From Liolophura sinensis (taxonomy: Eukaryota > Mollusca > Polyplacophora > Chitonida > Chitonidae), in contig NC_088305.1 of assembly GCF_032854445.1 (NCBI RefSeq), forward strand, positions 29,844,628-29,908,627: DNA of 64,000 nucleotides. Reading direction: 5' to 3'. The notes beneath the pieces are model-generated. The model made no database searches. It was not told where the DNA came from and saw only the letters and a program-made list of their open reading frames with translations. How positions within the stretch are numbered: position 1 is the first letter of the stretch; each line of letters begins with the position of its first letter. Made by a program: the position numbers and the translations under genes. Shown here in pieces: positions 55,301 through 64,000 of the stretch.

Positions 55301-58300
55301 TCAACGAGGAAGAAACTGAAAGCAGTGCTGTGGGAAAGGCCCCTAAATATGCTGAGCCAGCCTTCACTAATTTTCTTTTTCGAGGTCCAAAAAGGAAAAG
55401 TAAAAGTTATTCAGTGTTCTTTCCACTGACTGTATTCAATTTTGATTTCCAGTGACTTCGGTGGGGATGATCTATATTGAAAGCAAGTTGTTCATTTAAT
55501 TTGATTGATTTTAAACGCCATACAAGCTGGTGGCAGACACGTTTAAGGATGGATGGGAACCGCCCTTCGTATAGTATACCTGACAAATCTATCTATAAGC
55601 CGACCAGAGAAACCTGGATTCGATTCCGGTACCTCTACGACAAGAACATTTATTTATTTATTCGATTGGTGGTTTACGCCCTACTCAGGAATATTTTACT
55701 TGTACGATGGCGGAGTGGTGAGGGTTGGGCTTTCTTGCCAATTTTCAACTGCCCCGTTGGCGCAAAACCTGCGTACCCCCGATACAAATATTATTGAAGA
55801 GTGTATCACTTTACAGCGGAAAATCCATTGATGAAATGCAGCGGAAAGCCAGCCTTAGCGCCTGATTGAATCATTTAGTACGCATTCGTGTAAAGTTATG
55901 TGACATGAAGCAGTGTTGCTTCATATATTCTTTTTTTTTGGTCAATTTTTCTTTGTAACTCATCAAGGTACTTAAGAGTTTCTCTAATATTCGCATCGGT
56001 TCTCTAGCCACAGTAGTTTCTCCTTATATCCTTATATATTATGTTAGGCAAACAGGTTCTCTTACCTACAGACGCCCTGACTGTCGTGATGTCGTACGAC
56101 TCCAAATGGTAGATCACTTTCTCTATAGCGTTCAGGCCGTCTTCCGGTGTCATGACAACCTCGTGGTGCTCCGTACCCAAATAAGACGCAACCTGTGATC
56201 GGTTGAAGGATGAGATTAGCCGATGACTGAACAAACTGATTGGCTATTAATAACGGAACAGATGGTCTGAGAAAACATGGTTTGATTAACATCAGTCAGT
56301 CAATTCGCGGCTATTAGCCAAATCTGTAACACGCATTGTCTCTCGAAGACTAAAGTCTGTTTGTCTTAAAATGGCCGACTAGTTAAATCTGATCTCAACA
56401 GGCTTTTTGCTTTTTTGAACTAGGAAAAGACTCACTGAAATTGTGGAAAACGATTAATTCCTCAGGTTTCCCGCACTTTTGCATGTTTTGATTTTGCTTC
56501 TGTACTTGATAATCCGAATTCCTCCACACACACTTGTACACACGCTTTATTTGTTAAATTCTGCAGACGTACCTTCTTGGCGGCTATTAGGTCTGGACTA
56601 CCTTCCATACCTATGGAAAACGTCTGTATTGGGTAAGATATCCCAGCCTCCCTGGCGTTCTTTACCAGTAATGCGGCCACTAAGCTAGAGTCCAAACCAC
56701 CTATGTACACACACATATAAATGGTTTATTAACTGTAAAAATCATGGAATGACTCTGTGACAACAAAAAAATGGTAAAATAACCCACAGCCATGCATTTT
56801 CTCAGCATCACTGATATTTCTGAGAAGTTTTCATTGATCCCAAGCAAACATGTACTTGAATGAATGATTAAAACATTCGCTTAACGCGAAATGCTGACAT
56901 AATTCGACCTGAGACATGTAATGACTAGCAAACTATAAGGTTGAAGAAACTGGGCTGATTGCAGAGAATTATGCTTTTACCGCTAAAACCCTAACTGAAG
57001 TAAAGTGTGTGACTATTTGCCAACTAGCACATTATCGTCACTGATCTGATTTTGCTCTCTGCGCTGTAGCCGTATTTCACCACTTACGTGTGACTATTTG
57101 CCAACTGTCACACTGTCGTCACAGCTCTGGTTTTACTATCTATGCTGTTTCCGTATTTCACCGGTTACGTGTGACTATTTGCCAACTGTCACACTGTCGT
57201 CATTGTACTCCTTATGCTGTAGTCTTTCATATTAAATGGAATTTTCAGTTTCTCAGGCAAATTCAAATGAGTGTTCAGTTTTCAGTTATTTTAGTTAAGC
57301 TTTTTTTTAGTATCATCAAGCTATCATTTAGTTTATACCACAAAACTGGGAACATCCATACGAAAGTGTTTAAACGCAAGCTTTAGTAAATAACGATGCT
57401 TAGAGTGTTATTTAATTCTAGAAATTTATTTATTTATTTATTTATTTACTTGATTGGTGTTTTACGCCGTACTCAAGAATATATCGCTTATACGACAGCG
57501 GCCAGCATTATGGTGGGAGGAAACCGGGTAGAGTCCGGGGGAAACCCACGATCATCCGCAGGTTGCTGGACGACCTTCCCACCTCTAGAAATTGATGATT
57601 TAAGTGTAAAAAGAGAGTCTTCAATGAAAATATGACCTGTTTTGTAAAGGAATATTGAAAAGGGTTACCCCATCATTCATACCAGAGAGCAGACATCCGA
57701 TCCTGCGCTCTGACAACAGTCTCTTCCGCACGGCAGCTTCCAGCAAGTCTGCTATGTTCTCCAAATTCGTTTTGTCCCCTAAAGGATAAGAGAGGCAAAA
57801 AGAGGAAAATGTTGTTAGGTAGCTGACAAAGAATGAAAGAATCAAATGACAAGACCAGATACGAAAAGGACGGCAAAGTTTTTCTGGCAAGAGTCTGATT
57901 ACAAAATGGTCAAAAATGGAAGGCAGGGAGGAGACGAAAGATACGGGTAAATTCAGCGCTAAATATGAAAAAACAAGCCGGTTTTGGAGCTTTGTCTGAA
58001 AGGTCATGAAATGAGTAAGTACAAAAATTTTTAATAAAATGGAACAATATTTGAAGCAGAAATTCCAAGGATACCAAATATCAGAAAAAATGAAATCGTT
58101 AAATATGCAAAAAAACTGGACAATAACCTGAAGCGCTTAAAAGGATTTTCTGAAGCTCTTAAGTTCGCTCCATTCGACACCTGTTTAACAAAAGATGAAA
58201 ATACACACAAATCCCCAAAGATAATGCAAATGCTAAATGTGTGTGTAGAGCCTGAGGTTTCAAATACGCCTGCGACATCACCTCATACATACCTTTAGCA

Positions 58301-61249
58301 CTGACGACTGTCTTGTACAGAGGCGTTTGACCAATTTTGTGGAACCGAGTCCTCTCTTCAAACGCTGTCTTTCCATTGGCCAGGAGCTGGTAGGTGTCCA
58401 CGTGACCTGGTGGGAAGGGTAAAATCTTGTACCCCGATGAAATTGTCTTCAGTTCTAATTCCTGTAAGCCTGATAACAAAAAAAAACAGACCGATAAAAA
58501 CAGACTGCTAGAAATAAAAGACAGCAAATAGTCTGATGTAAAAGAAGTCTTAGGATAGAAATTATTCTGACCTACGATAATCCGATTTACTTCAGCCAGA
58601 TATCAAACGGATAATTTATTTATTTACTTATTTGATTGGTGTTACGCCAAGAATTCAAGAATATTTCACTTATACGACGACGGCCAGTATTATGGTTGGA
58701 GGAAAACTGGACGGAACGCCGGAGGAACCATCCGCAGGTTTCTGACAGATCTTCCCACATACGGCCGGGGAGGGAGCCAACATGCAAGAGCTAAACTCAC
58801 AGCGACGGCATTGTTGGAGGCTGCTGGGTGATTGCGCAGCACTTGCGTGCTAAGTTCCTCGGCCACAGAGGCCCTCAGAAGCCTGATGGAAAACTACCGT
58901 ATAAATACAGCCTAGTAGAAAATATACTTGATTATATATTTGATTGTTTCAGTCGATCAGCACTAGATAAAGAGCAATGGAAATCCGTCATGCCATAAAG
59001 AGGCACTCATACACTCTAAGGACTCCTTCGTCGTCAAATGACTGAAAAATTGTTAAGTACGATGTTAAACCCCAACCACTCACTCACTCTTCACTGGTTT
59101 AGAAACCGGGTTGCCCGGACTAAACTACCACGCATACGCTTTGTCAGAAAGTTTTCACAAAGCAGTCTTTTTCTTCCCATCTGCTAGAGTGTAAAAATGG
59201 ATTTAAATCTACCACCACAAGCAAATTTTGTGTAGTAATTTTGAACAACGCCAAGGTCAATAGCTTCACGATGGTGAGCTAGGAAATGATGTCAGAAAAT
59301 ATAAAAATAAGACTGTTGACTTAACCTTTGTTTCTATTAATTCTTAATACGCATGTAGGCCTATTCTCTTTTGTGTAAACGTGTGTAAAACATGCTTACG
59401 GACGCAACGGATGTTTGAAGAAATTATGAACCTGAAAGCTGATTATAGGTTCTCAAGAGGACATCAGTGGTGGACATCATCAAGTCTAACAAGCCTAGGT
59501 GCGTCGCACAGGCTCTAAAGGTCTCGCTTGCCTAGTCGGGACAATGATTGCAGAGAGCGGCACATGCGTTGTAATTAGTATCTCATGTAAATATAAGCGT
59601 CAAGTCCGACATTCCTATACCATTCGTAGTCCGTAGGCCCCTAAAGGGCGTTCCAAGTCGATAATCGCAAGATCCATTTACACAACAACGTTTAACACTA
59701 ACTCCCGAAGACAAAGGTATGTAAGAAATTATACAAATAAGAAATAAGGCCGGTAACACACAAGAGAGAAGCGGTCATCAGTTTTCAATGATGTTTTCAA
59801 AGTTCAAATTCGTAGTCCGTGAATGAGTTCCATGTCAAATAACAGTTAAACAAGTATCTCAGTCGCGCTTTCATTGCAACTGTTCATAAAGGCATCATGC
59901 TGGTGTAATTAGCATGGCTAGGCTACCTTTACGGCCCCTAGCCCCAGGTTAAGCGGTATTAGATACAGTTTGAATATGACGAGCGTTACAGGCCCTAACC
60001 GATCAGATTGTGATTCAAACGTAACGGACGATTACTTCTTTCCCGTTATCTCACAAGAGGTGCCATCTATGATGTTACACATGACATACAAGATAGACGG
60101 TTAGACTGGGCAACCAGCGCCATCTATGTTGTTAAATACCATGTACCTGATAGATATGTACATAGGGATAACAGCGCCGTCTATGTGGCTGATCACAATG
60201 CAGATCGCCAGAGATTCTGAACGCTCTGTCCATACCTGCCAACGAGAGTGTTATATTCATTGTAAAATTTGAGAAACTTAGAATGAAGGCGTTTGATGGA
60301 GTATCCTTGACAAACTAGTAACTTGAACTAGCAACTTGTGACGCAGATTAAAGTCATCACAATTAACGCAAGATCTGACAAATGCTACAAGGCGAGATAT
60401 GTATACGCCATATGCAGGACCCTTTGGTATATTGCTATCTAACTAAGGTAAGACTTACCTTTGGCCTCTGAGCAGATTGCCAAGAACCCCGACTCCGTTG
60501 AGAGAGTAAAACACGGACGAATACCAAAGGTGTCCCTTCCAATGAAAACTTTCCTTTTTTCAGTATCCAACAGAATGAAGGCGAACACACCGTCCAGGTG
60601 TTGGGCAGCGAATTCGATCCCGCCATGACAGTAAAGATGGATGATGGATTCCCCGTCACAGCCAGTGCTGTACCGGAAACCAAATTGCCTCTGCAGCTGA
60701 TAAGCAGATTAACATATTCACAAGAATAGGGAGTCTGACAGGGATAGAAGATTATGGGGTGGGGTGAAAATATTTAGTTTATCCAGGAATACTGATGTGG
60801 CAAAACAAATTGCCATTACGGACTAATGAATAATCTCGGACAAATAAAACGCTATAAATAAATGATCAATATTTTCAAAAAATGTATCCAGTCAAACAGT
60901 CAAAAAAGAATTAAATATATCTTAAAAGCCAAATGACATGCAATTAGTGGGGATGTTAGTGGCTTTTAAATCACTCCCAATCCAAAAACAATTGGCTTAC
61001 CAGCCTGAAATTGTAAATTTCGCCGTTGTACAGAAGCCAAACATGAGGGTGAGAGAAGACTCTCATTGGCTGCATGCCTGTCAGGTCATCCATGATAGCC
61101 AATCGGTGGAAGCCCAGACAGCAGTTCATGAAGTGATTGACACTTTCCATACGGAAGCAATCCGGACCGCGGTGGCCTATCTTATGACAGGCATTGCACT
61201 GTACTGACACATCCTCCTCACTCCCAAAAACGGCCCAAATCCCACACAT
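52200..61249 (-). CDS. ASNS: Asparagine synthetase (glutamine-hydrolysing)
   Basis: Nine coding exons on the minus strand: 61249-61001, 60696-60459, 58469-58293, 57778-57683, 56700-56573, 56192-56066, 53877-53670, 52858-52621, 52397-52200. The phases join without a break to give 552 residues (human: 561). It converts aspartate, ATP and glutamine to asparagine, glutamate, AMP and PPi in the cytosol. Visible landmarks are [10 protein letters not shown] with nucleophile Cys2 of the glutaminase domain, HRGPD, YNGEIYN, the PP-loop SGGLDSS (residues 253-259), [19 protein letters not shown] (358-365), [17 protein letters not shown] and the end [12 protein letters not shown] splice acceptor sits one base before the ATG, so there is an upstream 5' UTR exon not located. 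A minus-strand AATAAA lies at 52081-52076. It looks fully functional. Confidence 0.97.
52621..52858 (-). CDS. ASNS: ASNS exon 8
   Basis: [20 protein letters not shown] to [12 protein letters not shown] and NHLQQQ; donor gtaagt. Confidence 0.96.
53010..53052. repeat. (CATA)n microsatellite
   Basis: About nine catacata units, intronic in ASNS. Confidence 0.95.
53670..53877 (-). CDS. ASNS: ASNS exon 7
   Basis: [40 protein letters not shown], to DKSTAAW; donor gtgagg. Confidence 0.95.
53920..54945. repeat. ~67-bp minisatellite in ASNS intron
   Basis: About 15 units of ctgtggaagactcttatacc / acagtaggtctttgaccagt / gaggtctctggttagattag / aaatgta. Variants are ataccacag, attccagag and aaaccacag. 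The variant types recur in a block order, which suggests multi-unit duplications. Confidence 0.95.
54946..56065. other. ASNS intron remainder
   Basis: It contains a minus-strand SINE A fragment at about 55650-55735 (tggtttacgccctactcagg) and a scrap near 55500. Nothing else recognised. Confidence 0.6.
56066..56192 (-). CDS. ASNS: ASNS exon 6
   Basis: [20 protein letters not shown] to [11 protein letters not shown]. Confidence 0.95.
56573..56700 (-). CDS. ASNS: ASNS exon 5 (PP-loop)
   Basis: [20 protein letters not shown] and [19 protein letters not shown]; the ATP-pyrophosphatase loop is completed across the splice. Confidence 0.96.
56985..57230 (+). repeat. Dispersed repeat E, local triplicate
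   Basis: tgtgactatttgccaac with cac(t)gtcgtca and cttatgctgtagtc recurs three times, spaced about 85-90 bp. Single relatives lie at 44940, 61510 and 62000. Confidence 0.75.
57425..57585 (-). mobile_element. SINE family A, minus
   Basis: The tttatttattt tail is at the left; tgattggtgttttacgccgt and agcggccagcattatggtgg through gcaggttgctggacgacctt. Confidence 0.93.
57683..57778 (-). CDS. ASNS: ASNS exon 4
   Basis: 96 bp: [20 protein letters not shown], then [13 protein letters not shown], leading into the PP-loop. Confidence 0.94.
58293..58469 (-). CDS. ASNS: ASNS exon 3
   Basis: [23 protein letters not shown] is the conserved PFxPGH loop; ends YKTVVSAK-G. Confidence 0.93.
58615..58876 (-). 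mobile_element. SINE family A, near full length, minus
   Basis: From tattt tail to tRNA-like head complement (cctcggccacagaggccctc). Confidence 0.9.
58930..59090 (+). mobile_element. SINE family B, 3' part
   Basis: cactagataaagagcaatgg and gtcgtcaaatgactgaaaaa to ccccaaccactcactcac. Confidence 0.85.
59600..60420 (-). pseudogene. Retroelement remnant, copy C (3' part)
   Basis: The minus strand near 60400-60290 reads [16 protein letters not shown], the same reverse-transcriptase block as copies A and B. Outward it matches their 3' regions (gttaagcggtat..., ttgcaactgttcata). It is interrupted by a unique ~200-bp stretch at about 60000-60230. Confidence 0.65.
60459..60696 (-). CDS. ASNS: ASNS exon 2 (glutaminase domain)
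   Basis: [20 protein letters not shown] through [12 protein letters not shown] and GRDTFGIRP to EAKG. The acceptor after ttatcag is chosen because it keeps the spacing of the family. Confidence 0.95.
61001..61249 (-). CDS. ASNS: ASNS exon 1 (start, glutaminase domain)
   Basis: ATG at 61249-61247 right after the acceptor atcag/G. Cys2 is the nucleophile; ends YNFRL in phase 0, donor gtaagc. Confidence 0.96.
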
Positions 61250-61266
61250 CCTGATAACTGCAGAAA

Positions 61267-61365
61267 AGATTTATTTATTTATTTCACTGATGTATTGCGC
61301 CGTACTTAAGAATATTTCACTTATACCACGGCGGCCATCACTATGGTGAGAAGAAACCAGGATGA
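61267..61365 (-). mobile_element. SINE family A fragment, minus
   Basis: atttatttatttatttcact, gcgccgtacttaagaatatt, then agcaccgcgg-type body to gaaaccagg. Confidence 0.8.
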
Positions 61366-62206
61366 AGATTAGAGTAAATTTGTTTCGTTATGTATTTGAT
61401 TGGACGGGTAAGTTTACTCAGTATTTAAATATAACCACAAGACGTCTAATGTTTGCAATCAATACATTTTTTTGCCTAATTCCGTTTGACTTGGTTCTTT
61501 GGGGTGTGGAAACCCAACCATAATTAAACTGACAAAGAGGCCGTATTTCAACGACTACGTGTGACCATTTCCCAACTACCATTGCTTTGATCTTACCTTT
61601 TATGCTGCAGTCTTTGATATCTATATATTTAATGCGATATGCACTTGTTTTCGTTTTTCTTTTTTATCGGTGTTTCTCGCTGTTAAGATGGCGGTAACGT
61701 TAATGGGATGGAGACACCTAGGTATTTAATAATATTTCATTTAGACGATTGGAGTGAAGACTACGGGTGGGTCAAACCAAATACATGAAACATTTCAGGA
61801 TGTTCAAGCAGAACACAGCTTCCAACAGAAGGATTCGAATACGAGACCAAACTGGTCAAAGTCAAGTCACTGTTTCAATGCGTTTATTATATTAAATGTG
61901 AAGTAAACACAGCGTTGCGACTAATTGCCTTTTATGTGTCTAATTCTGCTTTATGCATGGGGGTGGGGCGTGTACTTTGCCACTTCTTAAGCGTACACAT
62001 GAACAGATGGAACCCTAAGTAAGGTAAACTGATAAGAGACTGAATTTCAGCAGTGATTCTAATCTCTGTGGCGATTTGTTAGTTATCACACAGGTGTCGC
62101 TGCTCTAGTTTAATTATTTATACTGTAATCTTGAGCTATTGCATGGAATTCAAGTTTGCTCGAGAGGTTTCTCAGACAACAGCCGTAGGTCGATAGTTCA
62201 AGGGCT
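61366..62206 (+). repeat. Two diverged copies of dispersed repeat E
   Basis: One at about 61460-61650 (attaaactgacaaagaggcc, cgtgtgaccatttcccaact) and one at about 61900-62160 (ggtaaactgataagagactg). This is upstream of the ASNS start; no 5' exon could be fixed here. Confidence 0.6.
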
Positions 62207-62358
62207 AACACTTTCGTCTTGGTGTTTGTTGTGTAACCCGATTCCGCTGAACCTGGTTTTGTACCGAGTCAAACGCGCATTATGGGGATTTGACGAGGTA
62301 CGAAACAGAGTTGACCGGTATCGGGTTACGCAACACTAAAATGAAGACGATAAAGTTT
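62207..62358. repeat. Foldback hairpin, ~45-60-bp arms
   Basis: The left arm tgttgtgtaacccgattccg ... ttttgtaccgagtc pairs with the right arm gacgaggtacgaaac ... cggtatcgggttacgcaaca, around a ~22-nt loop; about 85% pairing. Confidence 0.88.
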
Positions 62359-62499
62359 ATTCTACCCAACAAAATTAAGACAAATTGGGAAAAAAATACA
62401 TTGATCATACTGCGGTTCTCAGCAGAGATCATGAGTTTTAGGCCCAGCAAGCTCGGCCACCGCGTTTGACCTCCATATTTCAACGCCGAGTATGAATGA

Positions 62500-62735
62500 A
62501 GGAGATAGTACAACTACTGGTTGACCCGTATCAGCATAATGGCTCGGGCGGGGCCGCTTACTTGCTTTCGGTGAGTCATCTCATTAAAGCACCACTAGAT
62601 AAAAGAGCGGTGGAAATCTGTCCTGCAACAAGCAGGCACATTGCATGCATACCAAGGATTCTTTAATCGTCATATGACTGAAAAATTGTTAAGTGCGACG
62701 TTAACCCCAAAAGCACTCACTCACTCACTCAGTCA
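62500..62735 (+). mobile_element. SINE family B, 5'-truncated
   Basis: ggagatagtacaactactgg and caccactagataaaagagcg to tgactgaaaaattgttaagt. Confidence 0.9.
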
Positions 62736-62789
62736 ATGATACAACTGGCACCACTCCTCTTTACAGTCTAAGGACACAGAATCCTCATA

Positions 62790-63590
62790 CGCCTCATTAC
62801 AGTCACAGGAAACCCCTTTCCTGTTACATGAGACACCTGATATCACACCTCATTAAAGTCAAAGGAAACCCCATTCCTGAGAGAATCTGACATCACACAT
62901 CATTACACAGGAAACCCTATTCCTGTTATTCCTGTTATGTTAGACACCTGACATCACACCTCATTACAGTCACAGGAAACCCCATACCTGTTACATGGAA
63001 CGCCTGGAATCACACCTCATTACGGCCACAGGAAACCCCATTATTGTTTACATAAGATGTCTGACATCACACCTCATTATGGTCACAGGAAACCCCATAC
63101 CTGTTACATGGAACGCCTGGTATCACACCTCATTACAGCCACAGGAAACCCCATTATTGTTTACATAAGACGTCTGACATCACACCTCATTATGGTCACA
63201 GGAAACAGCATTCCTGTTACATGAGACATCTTTCCTGCTACAAGAGAATCTGACATCACATGTCATTACACAGTAAACCCCATTCCTGTTACAAGAAACA
63301 CCTGACATCACACCTCATTACAGTCACAGGAAACAGCATTCCTGTTACATGAGACACCTGACACCACGCCTTGTTTGTAACAGGAAACCCCATTCCTGTT
63401 AAAGAAAGTGACTGACACACCATCTCATTACAGTCACATGAAACCCCATACCTGTTAAAGAAAGTGTCTGACACAACATCTCATTACAGTCACAGGAAAC
63501 CCCATTCCTGTTACAGAAAGTGTCTGACACAACATCTCATTACAGTCACAGGAAACCTCATTCTTGCTACAGATGACGCCACACATTATT
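62790..63590. repeat. ~56-bp minisatellite
   Basis: About 14 units of cattacagtcacaggaaacc / ccattcctgttacatgagac / acctgacatcacacct, with variants aagaaagtgtctgac and ataagacgtctgac that cluster. Confidence 0.93.
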
Positions 63591-64000
63591 GCAGAACAAA
63601 TTCGTGTTAGACAACACGTCTAACATAAAGCCTTGTCACAGTCGAATGAGATACCCCAGATCAGGTGAAAACCTACTCTCAGGTCGAAGAATTCTAAAGA
63701 AAGGATAGGACATCTGCGTATCCGATGCTTCTCTAGTGCAGAGACCTCTAGCCTTCGGGAGTTCAACACCCTTAGCTCCCCCGATTCCGCCACCTATGGT
63801 ATCAGGACAGGGAGGGACGAATGTAATTCTGTGTATTTTGGGGTGTAAAGTCTTTTTTTGCTGCCAACCTGCCGTTTTTGGTGTACAGGTGCATGCTTGG
63901 TATCAAAATGATGGAAATTGTATAAGTTTTGGGCAGGTTTGAGTTTTACTGATGAAAGTTAGAAATTTTAGGCGAGACGACACAAGGAGATAGGTGTTGA
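63591..64000. other. Window end, nothing recognised
   Basis: No gene or repeat family supported. A 68-codon open stretch at 63736 has no recognisable domain. Confidence 0.5.

Overview
This is a eukaryotic, animal genomic window, about 60% A+T. It holds spliced genes with GT-AG introns, very many tRNA-derived SINEs, MITE-like elements, reverse-transcriptase retroelement remnants and minisatellites. The commonest SINE ends in a tail read as 'gaatattcttgagtacggcgtaaaacaccaatcaaataaat' type sequence. I associate this tail with lophotrochozoan, especially molluscan, genomes, so a marine mollusc or relative is the best guess. That is inference; no marker gene fixes the species.

Three protein-coding genes can be supported. 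(1) About 0.5-27.06 kb, plus strand: a BRCA1 orthologue. Eighteen coding exons were placed by splice sites and unbroken phase. They run from the second half of the RING finger to the stop codon: RING end, two very large exons for the disordered middle, a PALB2-type coiled coil, and two BRCT repeats. The exons for the first ~45 residues lie upstream of the window. The visible part encodes 2,483 residues, against 1,863 for whole human BRCA1. (2) About 47.0-49.5 kb, plus strand: an unnamed two-coding-exon gene for a 601-residue protein with two coiled coils and a C-terminal death domain. (3) 61.25-52.20 kb, minus strand: asparagine synthetase (glutamine-hydrolysing) in nine coding exons, 552 residues, with the catalytic Cys2 and the ATP-pyrophosphatase motifs intact. 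Genes 2 and 3 are convergent. I see no functional link among the three.

The BRCA1 introns hold SINE copies, a frameshifted hAT transposase remnant (12.5-13.3 kb), three MITE insertions (one just past the coiled-coil exon) and several minisatellites. The 27-47 kb gap between BRCA1 and the death-domain gene has no recognisable gene. It holds tandem arrays right after the BRCA1 stop, two copies of a reverse-transcriptase retroelement (29.9-31.1 kb minus, 31.7-34.2 kb plus; the latter carries three nested SINEs, one with a visible target-site duplication), a MITE, and a 1.35 kb foldback/satellite array sitting inside a SINE (39.6-40.95 kb), followed by a 23-bp minisatellite. The asparagine synthetase introns hold a ~67-bp minisatellite, several SINEs and a third retroelement copy. 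The right end (62.8-63.6 kb) is a ~56-bp minisatellite.

The most notable points are the conservation of exon sizes and phases between this BRCA1 and human BRCA1, a seven-fold 17-residue acidic repeat placed directly after the PALB2-type coiled coil, the uncharacterised coiled-coil/death-domain protein, and the foldback element that expanded into a satellite within a SINE. No prokaryotic-type system, CRISPR array or obviously new enzymatic system was found.
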